Source: Bactericera cockerelli
Taxonomy: Eukaryota > Arthropoda > Insecta > Hemiptera > Triozidae
Direction of reading: 5' to 3'
Assembly (NCBI GenBank): GCA_024516035.1
Contig: CM044959.1
Span: forward strand, 20,819,241 to 20,883,240
DNA length: 64,000 nt
Under the pieces are notes generated by a model. That model had not been told where the DNA came from and ran no database searches. It saw only the letters and a program-made list of their open reading frames with translations. A program made the position numbers and the translations under genes. Below are positions 11,101 through 19,565 of this stretch, in pieces (position 1 is the stretch's first letter; each line of letters begins with the position of its first letter).

Positions 11101-12300
11101 GGGCACAGGTCGAATGCCAGGTCCATCAAACACATTAGGATTCTGACTTAAAATTGCTTTCAAAAGTTCAGGTACATTTTGCTGTTGGTCGACTGGATGT
11201 TCGGATGCAGCATAGTGATCTGTAAATGTAAAAATTGGACAAATCTGTTTATACAATCAGGTAGTTTCTCTAGATATTTTATCTGAAAATATTAAATGAG
11301 TTTTTCAGATAGGTTTTTTCTTCTGAAAATTACTTATTCCCACATTTTAGTTGAAAATGAAATTAACCACATTTTCGACACACATGAATCATAAGTATCT
11401 CGATACATATTTGAAATTACAGTCAAAAAACAAATACCTAAATATAACAAGGTTACACTAACTGACTTGTAGTGATGTGTTTCTTTTCTAATTTTTTTTT
11501 TTTTTTTTTTTTTTTTTTCGTCCGTTTTTTATTCAGTATATTTATTAAACATAAAACATTTCGTCGAAAACTCCAGTTTTTGGAATTGCTCCCAAAAATG
11601 AAGCTGCGTTTCCTCTCTGGATTGCTAAGCCAATCCTCTGCATCACAGAAGAAACATGATCTGGGATCTCCAGTTTAATAATTATTTTATTTTACCTTTA
11701 AGTTCAATTGTCAGCAGATGTTTTCGACAAGGATTGAGCCAGCAAAGGTGCCAGGTACTCGTCGCGTCCACTCAACAATATATTTGCTTCCTCTGCTACT
11801 CGAGGATGAAACAGTAACGACTTGTTACTTAGGGTTTGTTGTAGCGGCGAGGGCAAGGGCATTTCTGGCAGAAGATCTGTGAGGCTTGAAATGCCTGCCA
11901 AGGTTGTGATTGGCACACTCGGTATTTCCCCGTTCATTTTCAGTTCTAATATGTCCTGTCCTTGCTTGGTTCACCAACGATCCTTCAATCGCATTCCTGG
12001 GGAGTGAAGTCGAATAGATTCTCTCACTCAAGTTATGCTACAATTCATCATGACATATCTAAAACATAAATAAAATGGGAAATGTAAATTAATTAATTTA
12101 TTATAAAATTATACACCATAACCATGAACTTTTTTTTTTGTTTCAGATTTGAACACAGGTGTGTAAAGGGCAGCAAATGGGGTGACTTATTACCTATATC
12201 TCTTCACAAAGTAGAAATTGAACATGATGACACATCTGATGAATATGAACTTTCTGATGCAGAAAATGAGACAAATGACATTAATAAAATTAATAGATAG
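483..12300 (+). CDS. METTL17: METTL17 (Rsm22-family mitoribosome assembly factor), C-terminal part
   Basis: Three plus-strand exons, 483-696, 1806-1938 and 12147-12300, join in one frame (phases 0, 1, 2) and end at TAG 12298-12300. The 5' part lies left of the window. The joined product matches the C-terminal third of METTL17: VILEARDYVL, then the cysteine motif APCPHDHACP, then PWPRILRPVLKRSKH, the CKLC pair, and KWGDLLPI near the end. From family knowledge, METTL17/Rsm22 is a mitochondrial matrix protein of the SAM-methyltransferase fold that binds an Fe-S cluster through such cysteines and acts in small-subunit ribosome assembly. The second junction (HGV|FEHRC) keeps the same spacing as the vertebrate protein between RRHG and SWGDLLP. 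That supports an intron of 10.2 kb containing the Nipped-B coding region on the other strand. The acidic tail (DDTSDEYELSDAENE) is lineage-specific. No frame break is seen. Confidence 0.9.
821..1019 (-). mobile_element. tRNA-derived SINE, family A (reverse copy)
   Basis: Read on the minus strand, it begins GTGCACTGGTAGTCAAGTGG, continues to GGTTCGAAT (B-box-like), and has a body with CCTCATT and GGTGGTTACCTTCCACTAAAG. A close full copy lies on the plus strand at 55677-55885. The head has tRNA-like A and B boxes, but the copy carries a long shared tail, so it is a SINE and not a tRNA gene. It sits in a METTL17 intron. Confidence 0.75.
1370..1505 (-). repeat. Decayed copy of dispersed repeat with CTCAGGCTGGGTGAGG motif
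   Basis: The minus-strand text resembles the body seen at 15920-16030, 43768-43880, 48330-48470, 48700-48890, 57095-57240 and 61690-61800. It has a CTCAG(A/G)CTKGGTGAGGTTAA block and a following fixed body. It looks like a SINE tail family. There is no coding potential. Confidence 0.45.
1578..1743. mobile_element. 166-bp MITE with 17-bp perfect TIRs
   Basis: ATCCTCTTCGCGCCCAA at 1578-1594 is exactly inverted at 1727-1743. Two internal hairpins are present: TGTCCTC(GTAA)GAGGACA and ATTTTATACTAC(CAA)GTAGTATAAAAT. I could not assign a clear target duplication. It lies 62 bases before the METTL17 acceptor at 1805. Confidence 0.65.
1806..1938 (+). CDS. METTL17: METTL17 exon (PWPRI...CKLC)
   Basis: 133-bp exon, acceptor ...GATTCCCAG to 1805, donor GTAAGT at 1939. 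It encodes GERQDPPWPRILRPVLKRSK, then HTVCKLCTTEGQ, then a stretch ending KKHG plus a split codon. This is the strongly conserved PWPRI-x3-PVLKR region of METTL17, carrying the last cysteine pair. Confidence 0.92.
2027..2247. repeat. Compound (CT)n/(CA)n microsatellite
   Basis: Alternating blocks of CT and CA dinucleotides, repeated twice. Open frames through it are low-complexity artefacts. Confidence 0.95.
2336..4380. other. AT-rich stretch without a gene, probably Nipped-B 3' UTR and METTL17 intron
   Basis: I see no splice-bounded coding exon here on either strand. The Nipped-B stop is at 4610 on the minus strand, so part of this stretch is likely its 3' UTR. Several minus-strand AATAAA-type signals exist, and none can be chosen from sequence alone. 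Confidence 0.5.
4393..4572. mobile_element. Putative MITE with GGGCGCGTTTATCAA-type inverted ends
   Basis: GGGCGCGTTTATCAA at the left is inverted, with mismatches, as TTTGATAAATGCACTC at the right. A diverged relative with the same inner words (CATGTCATTGAT, ACTAGTCAGAGATT) lies at 20265-20380. No target duplication was resolved. It sits just downstream of the Nipped-B stop codon. Confidence 0.5.
4610..10245 (-). CDS. Nipped-B: Nipped-B large last coding exon: HEAT array and C-terminal domain
   Basis: The acceptor on the minus strand is TTATTCTTTCACAG before 10245. The exon of about 5.6 kb runs PPHQNQIPSS..., a charged linker, then the cohesin-loader HEAT region (about 8540-6340) and the C-terminal Nipped-B domain (about 6330-5060). 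Frame breaks are needed at four kinds of place. At 8565, YEKHRKLL must join LDDILASMARLP. At 6341, LLLK must join HFNFTDPNIIGD and VVEILMYFLQ. At 5058, FHPAATL must join KLQEMKSTQDMSEDE. Three more are needed between 4966 and 4705 to reach KKSEKHKKHPKKRKKQRM and the acidic SSDEDEESDENSDPDYE end. An acidic/KKKKRKR segment (about 7700-7800) is a probable nuclear localisation or disordered insert. Confidence 0.88.
4610..11937 (-). CDS. Nipped-B: Nipped-B / NIPBL cohesin loader (SCC2)
   Basis: The coding region is three minus-strand exons: 11937-11696, 11219-10598 and 10245-4610. The product is the HEAT-repeat cohesin loader that, with MAU2, loads the cohesin ring on chromatin in the nucleus. The start is set by MNGEIPSVPITTLAGISSL, nearly identical to the NIPBL N terminus. 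A Q/S/P-rich disordered region, a charged region, the conserved IEELMETNTYHRF block, the HEAT array (YEKHRKL, ARLPSTKRNLR, LVLQLIQCM) and the Nipped-B C-terminal domain (DVSSGMAS, VQLVPYLICMSTDPE, LFIIHNIDIILS) follow. The acidic C terminus ends SDPDYE. Junctions are in phase once frame breaks are allowed for. About eight single-base breaks interrupt the frame, near 11707, 10900, 8565, 6341, 5058, 4957, 4812 and 4718. Such conservation with scattered one-base breaks suggests consensus errors, though a recently disabled copy is possible. The gene lies wholly inside an intron of METTL17 on the opposite strand. Confidence 0.93.
10598..11219 (-). CDS. Nipped-B: Nipped-B second coding exon, glutamine-rich
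   Basis: The acceptor TTTACATTTACAG precedes 11219 and the donor GTTTGT follows 10598. The exon begins HYAASEHPVDQQQNVPELLK, matching the NIPBL segment after the N-terminal block. It then turns into a long MHQSPQQ-type low-complexity tract. The reading frame changes once near 10900: one frame gives QMQQSPQHMQQSPQHQP, the next gives HLQQPPQAQLKQQLLPQ to the donor. The Q tract is encoded by an imperfect CAT/CAA-rich minisatellite. Confidence 0.85.
11492..11683 (-). pseudogene. 5'-truncated polyadenylated retrocopy fragment of an unidentified gene
   Basis: Read on the minus strand, an open stretch of about 42 codons ends LAIQRGNAASFLGAIPKTG, a short FDEMFYV tail, then TAA. AATAAA signals and a 27-base A tail (T run 11492-11518 on plus) follow. 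This is the structure of a processed mRNA end. It lies in Nipped-B intron 1, in the same orientation as that gene. I do not recognise the parent protein. No clear target duplication was found. Confidence 0.55.
11696..11937 (-). CDS. Nipped-B: Nipped-B first coding exon
   Basis: ATG at 11937-11935. It encodes MNGEIPSVPITTLAGISSL, then LLPEMPLPSPLQQTL, then KSLLFHPRVAEEANILL, matching the N terminus of NIPBL/Nipped-B (the MAU2-binding part). The donor GTAAAAT follows 11696. As written the frame hits TGA after TSADN (about 11707). One extra base there restores IELK and joins in phase to D-HYAASEH of the next exon. Upstream, an acceptor-like TTTATGTTTTAG at 12070-12059 suggests a 5' UTR exon 12058-11938. 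Confidence 0.9.
12147..12300 (+). CDS. METTL17: METTL17 last coding exon
   Basis: Acceptor (T)10-GTTTCAG ends at 12146, a strong polypyrimidine signal. It encodes FEHRCVKGSKWGDLLPISLH, then an acidic tail and TAG at 12298. The GSKWGDLLP word corresponds to SSWGDLLP of vertebrate METTL17. It is separated from the preceding exon by the Nipped-B coding region. Confidence 0.9.
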
Positions 12301-14443
12301 TATCATTTTAAGAACTTTGGAAATAACATTTTGAGATCACTAATATTCAATTCTTAGAGGTACTTGTTAAGTTTAATGGCAAATATCTCAAAAAATCGAA
12401 GATAGAATTGATTTTATAGGTTAGTGAAATTTTCTTGAATATTGCCCATGACCAGTAAGTACCTAAATGTTTTTTTATTCATGCATAATTGTGTATGTAT
12501 GTGTACCTTAATATCAATTTTTAGTGAAATATTCAATGGTTCTAATTGTGTGCATGTCAGTGTGTGCCTAGTAGATGGGCAGTTCACAATAATGATGTAT
12601 TGTTTTTTATGACTAGGTTTTATAAATAGAACATGTAACATTTAATTTATTGAGAAAAAAAATGTAAACAACCTAAAAAACTCTGAACATTTGTTTTTAA
12701 GGGCGGAATTAATAGATGTTTTTGTTATACCTCTTTGGAATTAAGTAAGATTTTGTGTAATGTTTTAAATCATCACTCATTATCTCAATGTTCTCTATTA
12801 ATTTCGCCCCAACTCAAGTCTCAAGCCAAATTATAAAATAGGATTGTCATTAATCCAAGATGCTTAATCCAAGGTCCTTAATCCTCTGTGTGATAGGTGG
12901 AAAGTTTAATCTGAGGGATGGTGTCTTCCTTCATAATTGTTGTAATCTTCTCTTTTTTTTTAATTGGCCCTTATTCATGTAGTTTTATCCTTTTAGCCTC
13001 AAAGGGTAAATTAAGAATGAGTACCTAACTTGCTAACATGTAAGTTCTCTTAAAAAAGTAAAAAGTTCACTTTGTACCACCAATGAATGGTTATGGTATG
13101 TCAAATAGTTTTTGTTTTTTTATTATTCTGATAGTTGATCAAAAAAAAGATGACACATAAGTAAGTGAAAATCATAAAAAATATTATTTGCAAAAAGTTT
13201 GGAAATAATCAGACTCCATGATTTTTTTATTTTTATTTTCTTTTCTTTCTCTCTCTCGAGACTTTGTATTTCAAAAGTACACAAAATATGTTCATGGAAC
13301 ACAATAAATCAATCATAATTTTGAGAATTTTTTGATATTGGTTTACATAATAGGTTTTGAGGTGCCAAAAAAGTGAAAATAAACTACCCCAGAAATGGAC
13401 TTTAGAGTATATTTTATAATTTACACAGCTGAATCTGTTTCCTAAACACATAAGACGGTTTTCTTCTATACAAAAATGTACACCAAGAGCTCTAACAAAA
13501 ATATTATCTGGAGACCCTTTGAAAGTGTCAAAGGAATGTATATTAGAGGAATATGTACACATATATAGTGAAAAGTGAATCAAAAATAGGAAAGGTAATT
13601 GGTTAATATGTCTTAATATGAAACCCTGGATAGTTCCACAGGCACATTTATGGAAGATAAAAATAAAATTAGCCTATGTGAACTGCACATTCAATTTTGA
13701 TAAAAATTTGAATGAATAAGTCAATTAGCATTAAAAACAGCATTTCACCATTAAAACAAATTTGAAGAGATTGGGTGAGAACTTTTGGAGATGCAATTTA
13801 TTAAAAATGATAGCAATAATGAAGTCAAACTTTTAGTATTGACAAGTTTAGTAAATATGATGTAAAATGTTTTATAAGAAAGTATTGTGTCCGTAAGTTT
13901 ACTTTACCTCACCAATTCAATTTTTAGGGGCCCAAGTAAAATCCTGAAGTGTGTTAGTAAGGATTAGTATGAATTGTTGATAATATCAATAATATTATTA
14001 TTACCTTGATATGCATTTCATGTTCCATCCATTATTGTAAGTACTTCATTTGAGTATAATTCACATTGAATAACATTTTGATCACTGTAAAATAAATCAA
14101 AGTTTAATATTACCTTTTAATTTTTTATCCTTCTTATCTATGACTGGAGAAAGACAATTTCATATTATGATCAAAATTACAAAAAATGTTTTTGATATGA
14201 CAGTTGAAAGTGATGTTAAACCCACATAAAAAAAAAAAAAAAATAGAAAAAGGAGTTTCAATTTGCATTATATGGTGAACAAATCAGTGGGCAAAAAGAA
14301 ACTCATATGAATGTCTTATTTATATTATGAGGTGAAATTCCATTAACAATTTTACAAGATTTTTACCTCTAATTTTGAATAGCTGGTTTGTGATTTGCCA
14401 GAAAATGGAGGGTCAAACTCTCATCATGAATTGTGATATGAAC
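12301..14443. other. No gene seen; METTL17 3' flank
   Basis: AT-rich sequence with no splice-bounded coding exon and no convincing repeat. It should contain the METTL17 3' UTR and the transcription start of the opposing Nipped-B gene. Neither can be placed from sequence alone. Confidence 0.4.
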
Positions 14444-15090
14444 TAGAGATGGGTTATACAGTTATACCGAGTACTTCATAGAACCAGAACTTCAGTAAAT
14501 GATTACTTAAAAGTACTGAGTATTTACCCAATAACTTTTGTACTTCATTTTTAAGGTTCTGAGAGTGAATGTCTTAGAATGAGAGAGAAGAGGAGAGGTA
14601 TGGCTTACTAAGTTAGCCAAGTCAACACACGCACAAGCAGTACCCAGTTACCACCTAGGTATCTAATGAGTCCGAGTAAAATACTTGGTTCTTGTACCAT
14701 TGTACCATTACATATAATACAAAGTATGCAGTAAAAAAACAAAGCCTACAAATACAATTACTTTTTTCGTGTAATTGATTACTCTATAATAAGAACCGGT
14801 ACGTACTAATTACTCTCAAGAACCGGTATAATGGTTCACCAAGAACTCGTGGTTCACCTGGGCAATGCCTTAAACTGTTGGCATAATGGGACTACCTGTC
14901 TTGGGCTGACAGTCTAAATAAAGCACTACTTATACTTAACATATGGCTAAAGTACTGACAAATTTGGCGATCAGACAATCACTGCCATCAGCTTTCCTGA
15001 TCACACTTATTACTTACTTTGAGATGTGTAAGAAAGCCTTACGATAAATAAATTTTTTAAGAGTAAAGTAATTACTCATACCCATCTCTA
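14444..15090. mobile_element. Non-autonomous hAT-like element with 8-bp target duplication
   Basis: A 647-bp element with inverted ends TAGAGATGGGT, bounded by the direct 8-bp duplication ATATGAAC at 14436-14443 and 15091-15098. Eight-base duplications are the hallmark of hAT transposases. The interior is non-coding, with repeated ACCGGTA words. Confidence 0.8.
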
Positions 15091-15149
15091 ATATGAACAT
15101 GCAGTTAGTGACATTATAAGAAATACACTGCCAATTATGGACACAATAA

Positions 15150-15660
15150 TTCCTTGTGATTTTGACATTTTATACTAAATCACTTGTATTTCCAAAACCA
15201 CTCAACCAATTTTCTTTAAGTTTGTTTTATATGGTAGAATACCATTTTTCCTACATTTTAGATCCTACAAAATATTCTATATTGCTACGTCAACCTTATT
15301 TTGGCAATTTTGTAAAAATTTGGATTTTCTTACATATCAGAGCCATATCATTTTTTAATAAAAAAATATTTATAAATACAGTAAGTAATAAAACACTAAT
15401 GCATAATTTCATCAAAATCAGGTGTACCATTCATGAGATATAAGCCTATATATAAAAAGTTAGTGGTCAGGTGCATGGTCTCTATCAACAAGAACCACTT
15501 GTGCAAAGTTAATGAATTTAAAAATGGGACCATCTACAGAACAACTCCTATATTAGTACAAAATTTTGTTGAAATCTGTTGAGTAGTTCCTGAGATTTGT
15601 GCATAACAAGGAATGTATTGAACAGACCAACAAATAGACACAAAACCAAAGTTGTTCAGG
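15150..15660 (+). repeat. Decayed RTE/BovB-like LINE 3'-end remnants
   Basis: Words such as CATAATTTCATCAAAATCAG, CATGAGATATAAGC and GTTGAAATCTGTTGAGTAGT, then CAACAAATAGACACA, resemble the fixed 3' end of RTE-type LINEs. Two successive copies are suggested. No coding part remains. Confidence 0.4.
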
Positions 15661-15731
15661 AGATTTTGAAACGTTCAGAAATATGAAAAAATTGGAGCAA
15701 AATAATATTTTATAGGAATAAACAAACACAA

Positions 15732-15767
15732 CACTTCCAATTTCTAATATTAGAAATTTATTGGAAG
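15732..15767. repeat. 36-bp near-perfect hairpin
   Basis: ACTTCCAATTTCTAATATTA pairs with the following TTAGAAATTTATTGGAAGT. The same hairpin with one paired change per arm occurs at 17314-17345 (TTCCGATTTCTAA / TTAGAAATTTATCGGAA). This suggests a repeat-family end, not chance. Confidence 0.6.
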
Positions 15768-15919
15768 TAAAATGAAAGAAAAAAAGGCCAGATGAAGGCT
15801 CATTAAATTTAATACACCAGTTCTTGTTCTATCTGTATCACTGAAATTGAGCAACATCTAGCAAATTTGGGACTTGGATGGTTATCCATTCATATTCAAA
15901 CCATCATGATGAAATCCTT

Positions 15920-16030
15920 TCTCAACCCCACTCAGGCTGGGTGAAGTTAAATTGAGTAGCTTGTTTGTGAGTTTCCAGCAAATGGAGGGTTTAACCCCGT
16001 TGTGATTTGAATAAGCAAATGAAAGTGACA
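15920..16030 (+). repeat. Dispersed repeat copy (CTCAGGCTGGGTGA family)
   Basis: Contains CCACTCAGGCTGGGTGAAG, GAGTAGCTTGTTTGTGAG and CCAGCAAATGGAGGGT. Shared with copies at 43768 and 48770 and others. Confidence 0.55.
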
Positions 16031-17705
16031 TTGAAACCAAATTAATAAAAATAAAATGTTTGAATCTGAGTTATGTAGCTTTTAGCACCTTCTAAAAGTG
16101 TTGACTATCTTAATTATTAGTGGTCATTTCCAAGAAAATTGATTGAAAAAGTTACAAGGAGCCATAATGTGAAATCTATTGAAATTATGCTTTCTTGAAG
16201 TTGTTGAAGCTTGACTTGGTACAGACCATTTCAAATATGTACCTCCCTAATTATATCAAAGAAAGGTGCAATTTTTCATGATTTCAACTTCTGAGGATTC
16301 TAAACAAGAATTTTATTACTCTAAGATATTGGTAGATATCCGTTTCACTTTTTAACTGAATGCTATGTCCAGTATGTAGTCAAATGTACCATTTTTTTGT
16401 GAATAAATCTTTTAAATACATTTCATGAGACTAATACTCATAAAGATGAGTAGTGTAACACCTATTCAATGCAAGTAATCAGCAAAAGACCAGTTTCCTC
16501 CAATAAATCTATCATTTTATGTCTTTTAGGTGTAGGTAAACAAACATTTTTGAAAATTCTGCTCTACTGGTTTCACCTTATTCAATCATTGTAAGGACCC
16601 TTTGAGGCCATTAAACACCTCTGATTATTACCTGGTAAAGATATTACTGATTTGGTGATGAATGTTTCAAAATATTAGGTATCAGTTGTTAAGTGTTGAA
16701 CACAGGATCTTGGTTTTCTTGTAACTGTTTGTTGACTTGAGTTGTTGCATACACCAAGATCTTGGTGATCAGAAAGTAACACAGTCTTGAGATTAAATTT
16801 CTTCCATGTAATTTTACTACATATTTCACAACACTAATTAAATAGAACTAATTAAAAGATGTTCAAATAATTAATAAACAAAAATGATTGACTATTTTTT
16901 TAAGAAAAGTTTGTTAGTTTTATCATATCAGAACTTTCTCAAAATTCATGTTTCAAAAGTTGCAGAGTTTGAATTTTTGCAATTATGTTTTGGATCTGAG
17001 ATATGAATAACTATGTTTCCAGGTAGATTTTTCTTTAATAAAGCATTTAATTAATGGAAAATTGCTGCATTTAGTTGCATTTTTCAAATAATAAACATAT
17101 TAGAATAACCTACAAAACAGTATTTTATTATTATTTAGTAAAAAAAAAGACAGTTTACTCAAGTTTACTGAAAGTGGCTACCCTACTTCCCAGAAAACAC
17201 GGTAAAACTAGTACCAACCTAACAGTTTGTTACCAAGCATTATTTCATACGAGCACGCAACTACAATTACAGGGTGTCACGAAATTTCGTGTCCGGTATA
17301 CAAAAATAATTTATTCCGATTTCTAATTTTAGAAATTTATCGGAAGTAACATCATAGTGATTTATTTTAGAAAAACACACTTTCCTAAACTCATTAGCTA
17401 ATACTCTACATCTAGATAATAAATTATCTCCTTATACGCTCTGAAGGGTCTTTTCATAGGATTATTTTGGATCAATTTTCAAGACATTTTATTTTTTTAA
17501 TGAATATTTATTTAAATTCTGAGTCCTTGCGCCAGACATTTTATATCTTGTATACGTGTAGGTATGTCGTAGAATACCGTTAAGAAAAAAATTGCATCGG
17601 GTGTTATCTAATAATCAGCGTTTGGATATTATTTTGGATCAATTAACAAGAAACCTTATTGATTTCGATTTCAAGGATATAAAGAAAAACGTACTTTAGA
17701 ATATT
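16031..17705. other. No gene seen
   Basis: AT-rich. It holds a lone TA-CAGGGTGTCAC end at 17268-17280, similar to the palindromic elements further right, and the 17314-17345 hairpin. No coding exon is seen. Confidence 0.4.
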
Positions 17706-18830
17706 ATTATTATTATACAATGCTTTATTAGGTATAAATGGACATTATGTACATAGAAATAATTAATTTAACAATGAAAAAAATGGAAACAATATACAGG
17801 GTGGGGCAAAAGTCTGGAAACCCCTGAATAACTTTCGAATGGCTTTTTCGGTAAAATTAAAATTTTGTAACATAAACCGGGCTGATAAAACCTTCTTTTA
17901 GAGTGGGGTCGATTTTTGTTACCGGCCCCCATGTCGGGGCCAGGGGGGCCAACTTCATTTTTTTAAATACGAACCCCCACCTTCCGATACATTTTTGGAA
18001 AGGTCTATAAATAATGAATACATTGGTGCAAATTTTATTTTTTTTAATATTAACTGTTTGCAAATGGCGTCCAACTTTGTGTATGCAGTAAAGTCTGGAA
18101 ACCCCTGAATATCTTTTGAAAGGGCTCTCTCAGTAAATTTAATATTGTGCTCTGTAAGTCGGGGGAATTAGACCTTTCCAAAAATGTATCGCAAGGTGGG
18201 GTTTCGTAATTAAAAAAATGAAGTTGGCCTCCCTGGCCCCGACATGGGAGCCGGTAAAAAAAAAAAAAAAAATCGGTTCCATTCTAATATAAGGTCTAAT
18301 TACCAAGGATTACCGTACACAATTTGAAATTTACTGAGAAAGCCCATTCGAAAGACATTCAGGGGTTTCCAGACTTTACTGCATACACAAAGTTGGACGC
18401 CATTTGCAAACAGTTAATATTAAAAAAAAAAAAAAAAAATTGCACCAATGTATTTCTTATTTAAAGACCTTTTCAAAAATGTATCGCAAGGTGGGGGTTC
18501 GTATTTAAAAAAATGAAGTTGGCCGTAACAAAAATTGATCCTACTCTAAAAGAAGGTCTTATTAGTCCAGTTTACCCTACAAAATTTTAATTTTACCGAA
18601 GAAGCCAATCGAAAGTTATTCAGGGGTTTCCAGACTTTTGCCCCACCCTGTATACAATGAAAATGAAAAAGAATTGAAAAAATATAAAAACATAAGTCCT
18701 AACTAAAGGGCATTGGCTGTATGGCAAATTCCCATGATAAGGGAATAACCAATGCCAAAAAATTTAAATTAAAAAAAAAAAACTAAAGGGCGGGGTTATT
18801 GCCTATGGCAATCTCTTCCACCCGTCAGGC
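17706..18830 (-). mobile_element. LINE 3'-end remnant split by a palindromic insertion
   Basis: Read on minus: ATTGCCATAGGCAATAACCC, CGCCCTTTAGTTAGGACTTA, then (after removing 17797-18650) TTGTTTCCATTTTTTTCATT, AATTAATTATT, AATAAAGCATTG and a TAATAA tail. The same order is uninterrupted at 40557-40735. This shows the palindrome is an insertion. Confidence 0.7.
17797..18650. mobile_element. Palindromic TIR element a, copy 1
   Basis: 854 bp, bounded by TA on both sides. It starts CAGGGTGGGGCAAAAGTCTG and ends with the inverse. The whole element is an inverted repeat. Inside is a second inverted repeat (about 18076-18375) that again begins with GTCTGGAAACCCCTGAATA, so this word occurs twice direct and twice inverted. 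There is no ORF of note. A second copy is at 29426-30290. It is a non-autonomous, probably Tc1/mariner-like foldback element. Confidence 0.85.
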
Positions 18831-19565
18831 AGGGCACGGTCCATCTTTCAAGACTTAAAGGAAGTGGTACGAGTACCTACATCGCGTGGCATATTATATT
18901 ATTTTAAAGATCTCAATCTCACATCAAGAAACGTTTTATGCAGCAACAACAAAAAAAAAACAAAAAAAATTCAGTGAGCTACGAATTACGGTTCACGAAA
19001 TACAGGATATAAATATGGTTTCTTCTAATTTAAAGTGTACCTTAAAGCGCAAAAGAAAAAGGTAAAATGAACTTTTTAACATTGAAATTAGTTTTAAAAA
19101 AATGTACTTAATCTATTACAAGAGATAATTTTACTCTAAAATCAAGAGATTGGGGGGACCATTGGAGTGGACTTCATCTGCCAATCCACCTATTAGGTAT
19201 ATTTGTCTCGAAAAGCACGCACTGTATCAATGTTAACCAGAGTAAAATTTTCACTGTAAAAGGTGAAATTCAATTTTCTTGAACTATTTTTAAGGTTAAA
19301 AATGTCATTTCGCATATAAAGTGTACAGAAAAAGTCCATATTTACACTTTCTACCCTATATCTCCTGAACCAGAAAGTCTTTTTACAATTTTTACCCAGT
19401 ATCTCGTGAACCGTAGCTAACTGAAATTTGTTACAACTTTTCTCAATAAGACCTTTAAGACAATATGCCACAATTGCCACATGATGTAGATAGGTACTAT
19501 TCCATTAAAGATTTTAAAGTTGGTCTGTGCCTAGCCTGACTAGGAAGGGCACTGTTAATTTTTTT
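18831..19565. repeat. Degenerate inverted repeat related to element b arms
   Basis: The left half has GTGGCATATTATATTATTTT and TTCAGTGAGCTACGAATTAC. The right half has the inverse of GTTTTAAAGGTCTT, ATTTCAGTTAGCTACGG and the GCCTGACTAGG word. The same modules in the same order form the arms at 25158 and 28953, so this is a decayed relative. Confidence 0.5.
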
